From: Cinnamomum chago
Taxonomy: Eukaryota; Streptophyta; Magnoliopsida; Laurales; Lauraceae
Direction: 5' to 3'
Assembly (NCBI GenBank): GCA_038049695.1
Contig: CP142456.1
Coordinates: forward strand, 24,291,001 to 24,355,000
Length of the DNA stretch: 64,000 bases
Below are positions 22,400 through 33,341 of this stretch, piece by piece. Both the position numbers and the translations under genes were made by a program. The notes beneath the pieces were generated by a model. It was not told the origin of the DNA. It did not search any database and was given only the letters and a program-made list of their open reading frames with translations. The number at the start of each line of letters is the position of its first letter. The stretch's first letter is position 1.

Positions 22400-24652
22400 G
22401 CATTTCATTGGAAATCCTTGATTTATTGAAACCCACTTATTGATGATAGCAAGAGATGGAAAATGAACTGCAGACCGACATCTTATCTTATATTCTTTAC
22501 CCCTCATTTCCTTCTATTGCTCGAATTCTTTTTACCATGAATTCCTAGGAACTCGAATTATGATACGGGAGAGAGGGAAAGGAAAAAAAAAGAGGAGAGA
22601 AACATTATCATAATAGAGAAGCTGGAAAATGATTTGGAAGCAATGGGAGCCAAAAACCATCAGAACAAAACTTTTCTGCGTCTGTTCGTCACTAGTTCGG
22701 TCAAAGTTTGGTCAATCGAACCCAAGTTTGGTTCCAATTCCAGTAAGCAAGAATTTCCCTGGACACAGTTCGATTAACCAAAAAATGGAGCTCGATTAAC
22801 CAAACTCAATGCCTATTAACTAAACTCAAGTTCAGCTTCAAAACCAGTAAGCGAAATAATTCCCTGACACAAAGTCAGTTAACCGAACCCTTACCGAGGG
22901 GCGACGGAGTTTAGATAGAAGGCAGAGTTCGATTCCGGATGCTCTCTGGATGAACTTGGTTAACCGAGGGTCAACCGAGGGTTTATCTACATTGCCCAAA
23001 ATTCCCTATTTGTAGATTAACTCGTACCCTAGTTTTGGACTTTAGCTTTGGGACCCACATGCTGTCTAACATGTGACTTTTAGTGGGGATTAGAATCGAA
23101 ATGAGTGTTTTGGTATGCTTCGATGGTTGTCTAAGTGTCTTTTTAATGTGCATGGCTTAACCGAATGTGTGAGGAATTGAGCCAACTGATGCCCAGCATG
23201 ATGGCACATCAAGGATACTTCTTAAAAAGCATCGTTGACTTAACTTCCCTATGCACTCTGTTAGTTCACGCCCGGTACATGGATGTCAACACTAACCTAG
23301 ATTTGGATAGTAACTTTCTTCTTGATTTACTAATTGTATACAATGATCTTGTCTCCTTGTACACTCTCTTGGCATAAAATACTCAATTAATTATGAAATC
23401 TAACTTCTATAGAATTTGGATTGTGACCAGACTAAGAGTGTACCCTTAGACCCCTGTATCTTTCACTTGATAAATATGTGCAGCTAGGATATGAGGGACT
23501 ATTCAATGGTTTGGACTTGCTTTGCAATTTGGCTCGAATGGGATAGTCTTTATGCTTGTGTCGTGTATCTTGACTAGCTCGACCTACTTGTCTTGGTTTC
23601 CTCGAGTCAACACCACATCATTACCATTATTATCCGACCACAGTAGGATCCACTGTGGGGTGGATTGCATGTCATGACCAGCTGTAGTTTTGGGGTTTAC
23701 AGATGGGCTGGTTACTCGAACATCGGGATGGGTAGTCGGCTTGGACGGCGTCCATGACATTGAATAGCTGGGAGCGTGCTTGGACCGTGCTGCTATTCCT
23801 AGGACCGGGAGCTTGGATCCCCCTGGAGTCGGACTTTGGTATCAGTGATCCGGATAGGACTACTATTGGTACCCTAAGAGGTGGCTTGTACACTATCGGA
23901 GTCGCCCTCTTGATTCATACATTCTTTCACTTGTGTGGATGGTATTTATTGTTAGACGTTGTCAGGATTTCTCATTATTGATTCAGGTTTTATATTCATG
24001 CTATATGCCTAGTTCTTTTACCTTGTGTTCATATGATTTATACTTGTCTTTACTCTATTTTGATTCATGATATATATTGCTATTATACATTATTTATTTC
24101 TTGCTCAGCATATTGTTGGCTCTTATTACTTTGTGTGTAAACACCATAGCCGGTTACTACGGGGTATAGGCAGGTGAGGAGATCCCAAAGGATCTCTAAC
24201 TGGCAGAGGAGGAGCAAGAGTGGCATGTTGATGACGTAGAGTAGCGTCATCCTACCCGGCACGAGAGAGACTCACCTGGGACTTCTACTATATTTTTTTA
24301 TTATTTTATCATTCATGGATTGGACTTTTACTATTATTGATTCTTATGGTTCTCAGATGGTCTAGGACTTGGAATCATCATTTGGTTAATAATCAATTAT
24401 CTTTATTAGTTCTTCAGTCTATTGATCAAACGTTAATATAAATGATAATTAGTATTCATTTGCTTTGGTATTTAAGATGAATTGAGTTATGAGCAGTTCC
24501 GAAATTCTTATCTTTCTTGAGGTTTCAAATATTATATCCTCACAGTGGACTTATGGTCCTTGGGCTAAAAGAGTGAAATTAAACTTTTAATTAGCCCTAA
24601 AATTCACTCCTCGGATCCGGTTTATTCTCTAATTGGTTCAGGGGATGTGACA
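22400..24652 (+). mobile_element. Chromovirus-like LTR remnant, + orientation
   Basis: The right end reads GGTTCAGGGGATGTGACA and stops in CA at 24652, where copia sequence begins. The region 24160-24300 (GGCAGGTGAGGAGATCCC, GGCAGAGGAGGAGCAAGAG, GATGACGTAGAGTAGCG) matches the style of chromovirus LTR 3' parts, as in LTRs A-E on the other strand. A motif cluster of GGTTAACCGA type lies at 22690-22990, with a perfect GGTTAACC at 22968-22975. The left end is a guess. Confidence 0.45.
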
Positions 24653-25480
24653 ATGGGCAAACCTACCCTCACTTGTAGGGCTTGCTTGAGAATCTTTTAT
24701 CAAATCATGAAGCCTTAGCAATGTAAATTGCTGATGTTTCTATTTACAAAGAAAATGAAGCATTATTTTCCAGAAATCAAAAGCACGGTGGTCATCATCC
24801 AGATGGAAAAACAAAAATCAAAATAGGAACTTTCCTAAAATTGAAAGTAATTTCTAAGGATTGATCATTTCCAAGATGAGGGAAAGTCATATAAGGGCAA
24901 AAAGTCACTTGTTACAATTGTGGTAGGTTGTATTTGTCTGCATTGGAATACATAGGGTGGTTAACAATTAAGATTAAAGTTAAATTTCTAAAAGATGAAC
25001 ATCGAATAACATTTTCTTTTGGGGAAATAAGGTTGGCCACATAAAGAAGTATCATAGATCAAAGGTCATCCACTGCAACACAGGAACATCAAGTAATAAG
25101 GAAAAGGATAATGGTGAAAATGATTGGGAAGCATTCCTAATCACTACGTGGTTAAGACAAAAGATCGAGTTCATGAAGCCCCAATTTTGTCCTCCATGGA
25201 TGTGAGGTGCAAACATGTTGCTTTAGAAATTATAAACTAGAAGAAGGATTTGATCATCGACTCTAGTTGTTCGCATCATCTAATTGGAGATGATTCATTG
25301 TTCTCCAGATTTTGAGAGTATAATGGAGATGATGCGATAAGTATAATTGATAGCTCCATACATCCGGTGAAGAATGAAGCATCAAAATGAAGATGGGAGG
25401 TGCAAACGAGGAGACTCACATGCATTGAAGGGCATTTATCATGTTTCTGGTACGACTAAAAGCCGGGGCCTATTTGGCAT
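24653..25480 (+). pseudogene. Old Ty1/copia fragment: gag knuckle and protease remnants
   Basis: Broken frames include a partial CCHC knuckle (CYNCGR, about 24906) and a copia protease core KKDLIIDSSCSHHLIGDDSLFS at about 25240-25305. The usual DSG reads DSS. This is the left part of an old copia whose integrase resumes at 35380 and again at 44483 on the same strand, with younger insertions between. Confidence 0.7.
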
Positions 25481-25639
25481 TGCACTAGTGTTGTTCCTAG
25501 TTTTGTACTCAAATCAGGTTGTGCTGAGATTGGGTTGTGCCAAGACTATACTCTCCAGATCTTGTTTGGCAACATTATATTAAATCATTCCATTGAGAAG
25601 ATGCTACCCAGAACTTGTTTGGTAACAATATAAAAGTTT

Positions 25640-26459
25640 TGCTCCAAAGAAGAAAGAGAATCATAGGATTTATAATGTGGGACCCATCTTTTATCATTTG
25701 CAACACTCTATTATTGTCGTATATGGGACCCACCTATACAATTATAACTTGGTACCACCTTTAAAAATTAGAACATGGGGCCCATATTTATAGGATTTAC
25801 AATATGGGCCCACTTTATAGGAACTATAATGTGGGGCCACCTTTTTGTGAATGTGAATATGAGACCCACCTTTATAAATTACAACATCGTACACACTTTT
25901 AAAAATTAGAATATGGGCTCACATTCATAAGATTTACAATATGGGTCCACCTCTTGTAATCATGACCATGTTACCCACATTTGAGAATTACAAAGTGGAG
26001 ACACATTTTTTGTGATTGTGGACACATGACCCATCTTTATAAATTAGAATGCGGGGACACGTTCAAAGGATTTACAATGTGGGCCCACTTTTATAGAAAT
26101 TATTATGTGGGGCGAAATTTTGATTGATTGTGAATATACGACCCACCTTTAAAAGTTACAAGTGGTACCCACATTTAGAAATTAGAACATGGGGTCATAT
26201 TCATAGGATTCACAATGTGGGCCTACATTCATAGGATACAATGTGGCTCCACCTTTTGCGATTGTGACCATATGACCCACCTTTAAGAATTATTAAGTAG
26301 GGCCACTTGTTTTGCGATTGTAGACATGTGACCCACGTTTAGAAATTACGACGTGATGCCCACATGTAGAGATTAGAACATGGGGCCTTATAATGCGGTC
26401 CCACCATTATAAGAATTATAATATAGGTCCACCTTTTGTGATTGTGACCATGTGACCCA
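25640..26459 (+). repeat. Degenerate GTGGGNCCCAC / AAATTACAA tandem tract
   Basis: About 15 or more irregular units alternate GTGGGGCCCAC-like palindromic cores, CTTTAAAAATTAC or AGGATTTACAAT spacers, and TTGTGATTGTGACCATGTGA. Unit spacing varies (about 40-60 bp). The tract is cut by the young copia at 26460 and resumes at 34945-35000, so it predates that insertion. Confidence 0.75.
26455..26459. repeat. Target-site duplication ACCCA, left copy
   Basis: ACCCA stands immediately before the TGTTAGAG start of the copia LTR and is repeated at 34940-34944 immediately after its CA end. A 5-bp duplication is what an LTR retrotransposon integrase makes. Confidence 0.9.
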
Positions 26460-26855
26460 TGTTAGAGTTTTTGTTTTGTTGCAATTTGATAGGATGCATT
26501 CACTTTCATAAAGCTTGTCCTCTCATTCATTCATGGTCTTATTCATAGGATCATCATGCATATTTCTCATTCTAGATCTTTGTATTTATCATTTGATATG
26601 CATGGTTTTTATTTCAGTTTATCTCTTAAGATCATGGAGTTTTTGGTTTCAAAAATCATCCAAGCTTTCCAAAGTTTCTAACTTTAAAATCATTATTTTG
26701 ATTTGGAGTTTTCATGGCTTTAAAAAATTCAGTTTTCATCTTCTTTCAGTCATGATTTATTGCTTGGTATTTGTGTCTCAAAGTCCCCTGGAAGATGCCC
26801 TCAAAAGTTTCATGTTTCTCTCATTTTTCAAAAATCTGGGCATCTGCCAGTGTTG

Positions 26856-26993
26856 CCGGTCGACCGGGCCAAGCTTGACGGTCGACCGGGATCACTGCAG
26901 CTTTTTAGTGCAGTTTCTGAACTGAAGCTCCAACGGTCAGATATATGACCGTTGTGCTTTCCCGGTCGACCGAGACCTGTTTGCAGGTCGACC
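26856..26993. repeat. Cluster of four GGTCGACC palindromes in copia U3
   Basis: CCGGTCGACCGG at 26856-26867, CGGTCGACCG at about 26879-26888, CGGTCGACCG at 26963-26972 and GGTCGACC at 26986-26993. The last lies about 28 bp before the TATA box. An AACGGTCAGATATATGACCGTT inverted repeat (26930-26951) sits between them. The 3' LTR carries the same cluster. Confidence 0.9.
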
Positions 26994-27020
26994 GAGGACT
27001 AGCCGTTGGCAACTTTTTCT

Positions 27021-27028
27021 TTATAAAA
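27021..27028 (+). promoter_or_regulatory. TATA box of the young copia 5' LTR
   Basis: TTATAAAA follows directly after the palindrome cluster; its counterpart in the 3' LTR is 33903-33910. It is the probable promoter for the element's genomic RNA. Confidence 0.7.
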
Positions 27029-28048
27029 AGTGGCTTTTTGGTTGAAGAAAGTTGCTGACATTAGAGGGACTTTTGAGGCCAAGGATTAGCAACTTCTCAA
27101 GAGCATTTTCAAAGGGATTATGAAGTCATTCCATTAAGTCAACCTTTGATCTTCAAATGGGTGTGCTTTCTTTAATCCTAGTCTTTTTAAAATCATGTTT
27201 TGTTTCAAATCTTTGATCTCTTTCAATACATGATTAACAAGTTGCTTTCCTAGTAAAATGTTGTCCTTCATAACGTGCTTAATACTTTAGTAATCTCATA
27301 TGCTATGAATACAACATATTGTCATTGTTTCACATGAATTTGTTTTTCTTGTTTCAACATCAACTTGTTAGACTTTAATTTTTCTTCTTTGAAAACAAGA
27401 TAGTTAACATTGTTAAACTCATGTGTTAGACAACCCACTCTTTCTCAATCACTTGATTATCATCTTTGCATCATTCAAGATTGTATCTTTTCAAAAGGAG
27501 AAAGAGTAATTTCTAGTAAATGCATTTTTCATTTTCTATTTAGCCTATTAAGAGCCACTCTTTTGCACTCAAATAGTTCTCTTAATCCATGCATTCATAG
27601 GCATATTTTCTAAGAGAAAAGTTCTATGTTGTGAAGGTTTATGCTTAGCCTTGAAAAGCATATGTTGTAAAGGTTTATGCTAAGCCTTGAAAAGCATAGT
27701 GTTGTTTGTAAGGTTTGAGGTGATCATAAACCTTAATTGAAGTTAGTGAATACCGATAAGTGTATCGGGAGTGGATGTAGGCAATTAGGCCGAACCACTA
27801 TAAATGTGCTTGTCATGGTGATTGCTCTCTTGCTCTCTTTTTCATGGATGATTCTCTTTTGGTTGTATGGAGATTGTTGTTGGTGATTACTTGTGTATGC
27901 ATATATTAGAAATCCTTATCTATCACAAGATAATTAATCTTCATCACATCTTAATTGACTTAAAAGTTGAAAGAATTAAAATTGGTCTAGGTTGTTAGTG
28001 CTCATCCTATTCCCCCCCCCCTCTAGGATTCGATCTTGGACTTTCAAT

Positions 28049-28060
28049 TGGTATCAGAGC
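28049..28060 (+). promoter_or_regulatory. Primer-binding site, initiator tRNA-Met
   Basis: TGGTATCAGAGC lies two bases after the 5' LTR. It is complementary to the 3' end of plant initiator Met-tRNA, the usual primer of plant copia elements. Confidence 0.92.
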
Positions 28061-28131
28061 AAGGTTGCTCTTGTTTTGGTTTTATTACCTAGAGTTAGAA
28101 TCCTAGTGAGTGTTTTTCTTTTGTTGCCACC

Positions 28132-29307
28132 ATGCAATCTCAATTGGGTGAAGGAAATGCCACCAATAGACCTCCTCTGTTTAATGGAACACACTATCGC
28201 TATTGGAAAATTAGAATGCAAGTGTTCTTAGAATCCCAAAACTTAGATGTGTGGAACATCATTGAAGATGGCTATCATCCTCCCACTACCATAGAAAAAG
28301 ACTCTGAAGGGAATGTTATATCCATAAAAACCAAACCCAAAAATACTTGGACTCAAGGAGAAAAGGATAGAGCTAACTTAAATGCTAAGGCTAAAAATTC
28401 TCTATATTGTGCTCTATCTCAAGAAGAGTTTAATAGAGTAGTTAATTGCAACACTGCTAAGGAAATTTGGGATACCCTAGAGATTACCCATGAAGGCACG
28501 GATCAAGTCAAGATAGCCAAAATTCAAATGTTAACCTCTAAATTAGAAGACATTAAGATGCTTGAAGAAGAAACATTTGATGAATTCTACTCTAAATTCA
28601 TGGAAATTGTCAATTCTCTTATAGGTCTAGGAGAAAAGATGGATGAATCTAAAGCTGTTAGAAAAATTTTAAGATCTCTCCCAAAAAGATTCAAACCTAA
28701 AATTGTTGCCATAACAGAAAGCAAGGATGTTGATAAAATCAAAATTGAAGAACTAAGAGGAAATCTCCTTACATATGAATTAGACTTTGAAGTTCAAGAC
28801 AAAAAGAAAGGAATAGCTTTTTCCTCTCATTCTAAAGAAAATGAAAGTGATGTTGATAGTGATGAGGACAATGCTTTATTTGTTAAAAAATTTAAAAGTT
28901 TCTTTAAGAACAACAAAAGCAATAGAAAGTTTGATGAAAGCAAAAGTCCTAGATTCCAAAGAAATCCCAAAGGATCATTTATTAAAAAGGATATGCAATG
29001 TTACAATTGCAAGGGGTTTGGACACATTGCTCAAAATTGCTCCACCCCTAAAGAATTTGAAAAAGGAGATAAGAAAGGAAAAAAGGCTTTAAACATAACT
29101 TGGGATGAGGAAGATGAAGAGTGTGACAAAAATAAATCCTCTAATGATGAAGATGAAAATTACCCTAATTGGCTTCTACTTTCTTCTATTGAAGATCCAA
29201 ATGAGCATAATACATTAATAGATGACACATTAGGGCAAGAAGAAACTAATGAAGAAGATGAGGAAAATGGAATTCAACAAGCTTATAATGAATTATATGA
29301 AAATTGA
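28132..29307 (+). CDS. Copia gag (UBN2-type capsid with CCHC zinc knuckle)
   Basis: Structural protein of the virus-like particle, 391 codons. The N-terminus has FNGTHYRYWKIRMQVFLES (about residues 18-36); then the UBN2-type capsid region with AKEIWDTLEITHEGT; a lysine-rich linker; a CX2CX4HX4C knuckle CYNCKGFGHIAQNC near 29001-29042; and an acidic C-terminus. ATG at 28132 is the first in frame after the PBS. The frame ends at TGA 29305-29307, but coiled-coil sequence typical of the same protein continues in frame past the stop and then shifts frame near 29416, so the original gag was probably fused to pol. Confidence 0.9.
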   Translation: MQSQLGEGNATNRPPLFNGTHYRYWKIRMQVFLESQNLDVWNIIEDGYHPPTTIEKDSEGNVISIKTKPKNTWTQGEKDRANLNAKAKNSLYCALSQEEFNRVVNCNTAKEIWDTLEITHEGTDQVKIAKIQMLTSKLEDIKMLEEETFDEFYSKFMEIVNSLIGLGEKMDESKAVRKILRSLPKRFKPKIVAITESKDVDKIKIEELRGNLLTYELDFEVQDKKKGIAFSSHSKENESDVDSDEDNALFVKKFKSFFKNNKSNRKFDESKSPRFQRNPKGSFIKKDMQCYNCKGFGHIAQNCSTPKEFEKGDKKGKKALNITWDEEDEECDKNKSSNDEDENYPNWLLLSSIEDPNEHNTLIDDTLGQEETNEEDEENGIQQAYNELYEN

Positions 29308-29417
29308 GAAATCTTACTTAAGAAAAATAAAATTTTAAAAGAAGATTCCAAAAAGCTTGTAAATGAAGTGAGTATCATAAAAGATGAATTGAAATTAACA
29401 ATCAATGAGAAAACAAC
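29308..29417 (+). pseudogene. Linker between gag and pol, broken by one stop and one frameshift
   Basis: Read through the TGA at 29305, the gag frame goes on with EILLKKNKILKEDSKKLVNE, a coiled coil, until about 29416, where a 1-2 base indel moves it into the pol frame ([12 protein letters not shown]). These two lesions are the only clear ones in the element. Confidence 0.7.
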
Positions 29418-32400
29418 TTGGAACATCAAGTCACCACTCTTAATGAAGATTTAACTCATGCTCAAAAACAAATTCATAATTTACAATCCAAGCTTGAATC
29501 TAGTCAACTTGAAACAAACTCTCTCCAAATAAGACTTAATAAAGGAAAATTCATTGTTGACAAATTCACCTTGGGAAATGACAAATTTTATCAAATGTTG
29601 GGCATGCATAAAATTTATGGGGACAAGAAAGGAATAGGTTTTGAAGGTTCCCCTAGTGTCATGAAGAATAGTTTCCAATCTTCTACTAAGAGTCCCCACA
29701 AACCTATAGTTGAGAGAAATTATACCCCTAGATGGACTTGTCATTTTTGCAATCGTAGTGGACATTTGGTCCCTAATTGCCCATACAAAATTAGGTTGTC
29801 TCTCAAAAATCCTTCTAGATTACCCTTCAAATTTGTCCCCAAAACCATTCCCTATAAATCTCCTTTATCTACTTGGATGGTAAAAGGAACAAACTTTGAG
29901 AGTCTCCTAGTTCAAACTGCTTTAAAAGCAAAGGAAAACCCTACTTGGTTCTTAGATAGTGGTTGTTCTAAACACATGACAGGAGACCGATCTAGATTCA
30001 GCTCTATAGTGGAGTATGATGGAGGAAATGTTTCGTTTGGAGATAATAGTAAAGCTCAAATCATTGGCAAGGGAAGTGTGAAAGGAGATCAAATACCTAC
30101 TTTAAATGATGTATTTCTTGTGGAAGGATTGAAACATAATCTTCTTAGCATTAGCCAACTATGTGACAAAGGGAACAAGGTAGTCTTTGACAGTCAATCA
30201 TGCAAAGTGGTAAATGATAAAACCCATCAAGTTATTCTTACTGGATCAAGGACAAAAGGAAACATTTACATTATAGAAGAATGTGATGACAATGAATCTA
30301 GGTGCTTGATAACTAAAGATCAAGAGAATTACTTATGGCACCAAAGGATGGGTCACATAAATTTCAAATTGATGAAAACCTTGTCTAAGAATGAAATTGT
30401 GAAAGGGATTCCCAAGTTAAGTGATGAAAAGTCTGAACTATGTAAGGCTTGTCAACTGGGAAAACAAATCAAGAAGAGCTTTAAAGGTTTAAAGGATATA
30501 TCGTCTTCTCGTCCTCTTGAATTAATCCACATGGACTTAATTGGACCTGCACCTGTGCAAAGTATTGGAGGAAAGAAATTTATCCTGGTTATGGTCGATG
30601 ATTATTCTCGTTTTGGATGGGTTGCCTTTCTTCATGCCAAATCGGATGCGGTGGACAATATCATAAGAATTTGCAATAAGATTCAGGTAGAAAGGGACTG
30701 CAAAATTCAGAAGATCAGAAGTGATCATGGGGGAGAATTTGAAAATGAAAAGTTTGCTAAATTTTGTGAGAGTCATGGAATTAATCATCAATACTCAGCT
30801 CCTAAAACTCCTAAGCAAAATGGAGTAGCTGAAAGGAGAAATAGAGTTATTCAAGAAATGACTAGGACTATGCTTAATGAAAAGAATCTCTCTCGAAATC
30901 TTTGGGCTGAAGCTGTGAATACTGCCTGTTATCTCATCAACAGAGTCTATCTCACTAAGAATACCAACAAAACCCCTTACAAACTTTATTTTGAAAGAAA
31001 ACCAAATTTGGGGTATTTGAAAGTGTTTGGAAGCAAATGTTACATTCTAAGAGATAGGGAGCAGTTAGAAAAATTTGAGCCTAAATCTGATGAAGGAATT
31101 TTCCTAGGCTATTCTGAAAGGAGCAAAGCTTACAGAGTTTTTAATCATAGAACCATGACTATAATGGAGTCAGCTCATGTTGTCATTGATGATGCGAATC
31201 AAGTTGGAAGAATCCTTCAAGATGATGATGAAATTGAACTGGATATTGACCAATCTAATCCAAAAGATAGTGATGTGAGCATTCCTTCCAAAGCCATTGT
31301 CCCAACTAAATTAATGAAAAATCACACTTTGGATAATGTTATTGGAAATATCAACAGTGGGGTTATGACCCGGAGACAAGTTCAAAATCTATGTGCTCAT
31401 TACTCCTTTGTCTCTCAAATCGAGCCTAAGAACTTTTCTAAAGCTGAATCAAAATCTGAATGGATGGACGCTATGCAGGAAGAATTGAATCAATTTAAGA
31501 AAAATGATGTTTGGGATCTTGTCCCATTGCCTGCAGAGAAAAATCCCATAGGCACTAAATGGATTTTCAAGAACAAGTCAGATGAATCTGGAAATGTTGT
31601 GAGAAACAAAGCTAGACTTGTAGCAAAAGGATATGCTCAAATAGAAGGAATTGATTTTGAAGAAACGTTTGCTCCTGTAGCCCGTTCGGAGTCCATAAGA
31701 ATTCTATTGAGTTATGCTAGTAGCATGAGGATCAAACTATTTCAGATGGATGTCAAAAGTGCCTTCTTGAATGGAGAAATTGAAGAAGATGTTTATGTTA
31801 CTCAACCTGAAGGCTTTGAAGACCCTCATCATCCTGAGTATGTTTATAAGCTCAAGAAAGCTCTCTATGGATTAAAACAAGCACCTCGGGCATGGTATGA
31901 AAAGCTTACGAATCATCTGATTGAGAATGATTTTGAATGTGGGAAAGTTGATAAGACTCTGTTTATCAAGAAGATTGATCAAAACATTCTTGTAGCTCAA
32001 ATCTATGTTGATGATATCGTATTTGGATCTACTTCAGAGAAGTTAGCTCAAGGATTTTCAGAATTAATGAGCTCCACTTTCGAGATGAGTCTGGTCGGTC
32101 CCCTGCAATTCTTTCTAGGATTACAAGTTAGTCAAACTGACCATGGTATCTTCCTTAGTCAATCCAAGTTTGCCCTAGAAATAGTGAAAAAGTTTGGCTT
32201 AGGAGAATCTAAGACTAGTTGTAATCCCATGGGCTCCACTACTAAAATATCTAGTGACCTTAAGGGTAAGAAAGCTGACCAGAAACTTTATAGGAGCATG
32301 ATAGGAAGCCTTCTCTATCTCACTGCTAGCCGCCCTGATATCTCGTTTAGTGTTGGAATATGTGCTAGGTATCAATCTGACCCCCGAGAGTCTCACATTA

Positions 32401-32954
32401 AAGCTGTTAAACGTATCATAAAATATATTAATGGGACTTCTCACTATGGTATCTGGTATCCTCATGACTCAACTCTGCAATTAATTGGATATAGTGATGC
32501 AGATTGGGCAGGATCAATAGATGATAGGAAAAGCACTAGTGGCTGCTGCTATTTCTTAGGAAATTGCTTAGTAGCCTCGCATAGCAAAAAACAAAATTTT
32601 GTATCCTTGTCTACTGCAGAAGCTGAATATATTGCAGCAGGTAGCTGCTGTGCCCAGCTGTTGTGGATGAAACAAACCTTATTAGTTTATAATGTTCCAC
32701 AACAATGCATGCCTATCATGTGTGACAACTCTACTGCCATCAGTATCTCAAAAAATCCTGTTCAGCACTCTCGCACTAAGCACATTGACATTCGTTATCA
32801 TTTCTTGCGTGATCATGCTGACCAAGGCACCATTGAGTTATTGTTTGTCCCTACAGATACCCAATTGGCTGATTTATTCACTAAACCCCTTGGAAATGAT
32901 CGTTTCATAAAATTGAGACATCAATTGGGCATTGGCCCTTGCCCTGTTTTTTAA
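29418..32954 (+). CDS. Copia pol: protease, integrase, RT, RNase H
   Basis: A 1,178-codon open frame. It begins with a coiled coil ([20 protein letters not shown]), a CCHC-like knuckle [14 protein letters not shown] (about 29740), protease [14 protein letters not shown] (about 29945-29985), gag-pre-integrase [14 protein letters not shown] (about 30335), integrase with [19 protein letters not shown] and QNGVAERRN (30530-30840), RT with [31 protein letters not shown] and YVDDIVFGS (31550-32040), and RNase H with [17 protein letters not shown] and LADLFTKPL (32480-32890). All catalytic motifs are present and uninterrupted. The order PR-INT-RT-RH is that of Ty1/copia. The gag side is broken, so autonomous activity is unlikely without readthrough or help in trans. 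Confidence 0.96.
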   Translation: MEHQVTTLNEDLTHAQKQIHNLQSKLESSQLETNSLQIRLNKGKFIVDKFTLGNDKFYQMLGMHKIYGDKKGIGFEGSPSVMKNSFQSSTKSPHKPIVERNYTPRWTCHFCNRSGHLVPNCPYKIRLSLKNPSRLPFKFVPKTIPYKSPLSTWMVKGTNFESLLVQTALKAKENPTWFLDSGCSKHMTGDRSRFSSIVEYDGGNVSFGDNSKAQIIGKGSVKGDQIPTLNDVFLVEGLKHNLLSISQLCDKGNKVVFDSQSCKVVNDKTHQVILTGSRTKGNIYIIEECDDNESRCLITKDQENYLWHQRMGHINFKLMKTLSKNEIVKGIPKLSDEKSELCKACQLGKQIKKSFKGLKDISSSRPLELIHMDLIGPAPVQSIGGKKFILVMVDDYSRFGWVAFLHAKSDAVDNIIRICNKIQVERDCKIQKIRSDHGGEFENEKFAKFCESHGINHQYSAPKTPKQNGVAERRNRVIQEMTRTMLNEKNLSRNLWAEAVNTACYLINRVYLTKNTNKTPYKLYFERKPNLGYLKVFGSKCYILRDREQLEKFEPKSDEGIFLGYSERSKAYRVFNHRTMTIMESAHVVIDDANQVGRILQDDDEIELDIDQSNPKDSDVSIPSKAIVPTKLMKNHTLDNVIGNINSGVMTRRQVQNLCAHYSFVSQIEPKNFSKAESKSEWMDAMQEELNQFKKNDVWDLVPLPAEKNPIGTKWIFKNKSDESGNVVRNKARLVAKGYAQIEGIDFEETFAPVARSESIRILLSYASSMRIKLFQMDVKSAFLNGEIEEDVYVTQPEGFEDPHHPEYVYKLKKALYGLKQAPRAWYEKLTNHLIENDFECGKVDKTLFIKKIDQNILVAQIYVDDIVFGSTSEKLAQGFSELMSSTFEMSLVGPLQFFLGLQVSQTDHGIFLSQSKFALEIVKKFGLGESKTSCNPMGSTTKISSDLKGKKADQKLYRSMIGSLLYLTASRPDISFSVGICARYQSDPRESHIKAVKRIIKYINGTSHYGIWYPHDSTLQLIGYSDADWAGSIDDRKSTSGCCYFLGNCLVASHSKKQNFVSLSTAEAEYIAAGSCCAQLLWMKQTLLVYNVPQQCMPIMCDNSTAISISKNPVQHSRTKHIDIRYHFLRDHADQGTIELLFVPTDTQLADLFTKPLGNDRFIKLRHQLGIGPCPVF

Positions 32955-33071
32955 ATTCTTGTTGGCTAATCACCTGCTCCACATCTTATTTTTATATCTC
33001 TTATAAGCAGGTGCTACTAACAAGGTTATGTGTTTTATCTTTGATGGGCAGGCTCCTTTGCAATTAGATGT

Positions 33072-33341
33072 CAAAGGGGGAGAGAGTTCTCCAATTGAGG
33101 GGGAGAAGATTCAAGGGTTGCTTATGTTGAGGGGGAGTAGCTTTGGCTAGAGTGTTATCTTGTTTAGGTTGGTGTCTTTGTCGTCGCTCTCGCAAGGAAA
33201 ATCCAAAGCTCCAAAAGATCCAAATGCTCCCAAATATCCAAAGCTCCTTAAATATCCAAAGTTGTTGCTGTTCAGGATTTAAAGGAGATTGAGAGAGAGT
33301 TCAAGCATCAAGAGTTGCCATCAAATTGCAAAGGGGGAGAT
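33072..33341 (+). promoter_or_regulatory. Four polypurine-tract-like repeats before the 3' LTR
   Basis: AAAGGGGGAGAGAG at 33073-33086, GAGGGGGAGAAG at 33097-33108, GAGGGGGAGT at 33129-33138 and AAAGGGGGAGAT at 33330-33341; the last abuts the 3' LTR and is the functional PPT position. Repeated tracts could offer alternative plus-strand primers. Confidence 0.75.

Larger units (their letters stand above)
26460..28046 (+). mobile_element. 5' LTR of the young copia
   Basis: Starts TGTTAGAG and ends GGACTTTCA. Four GGTCGACC-type palindromes at 26856-26993 precede a TATA box (TTATAAAA, 27021-27028). A poly-C run of 10 is at 28012-28021. The 136-codon ORF repeated in both LTRs has no family features. 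Confidence 0.95.

Noticed and set aside
26515-26925. 136-codon hydrophobic ORF, repeated at 33397-33807
   Set aside because: It is the same LTR sequence twice, upstream of the TATA box and without family features; a chance frame in U3.
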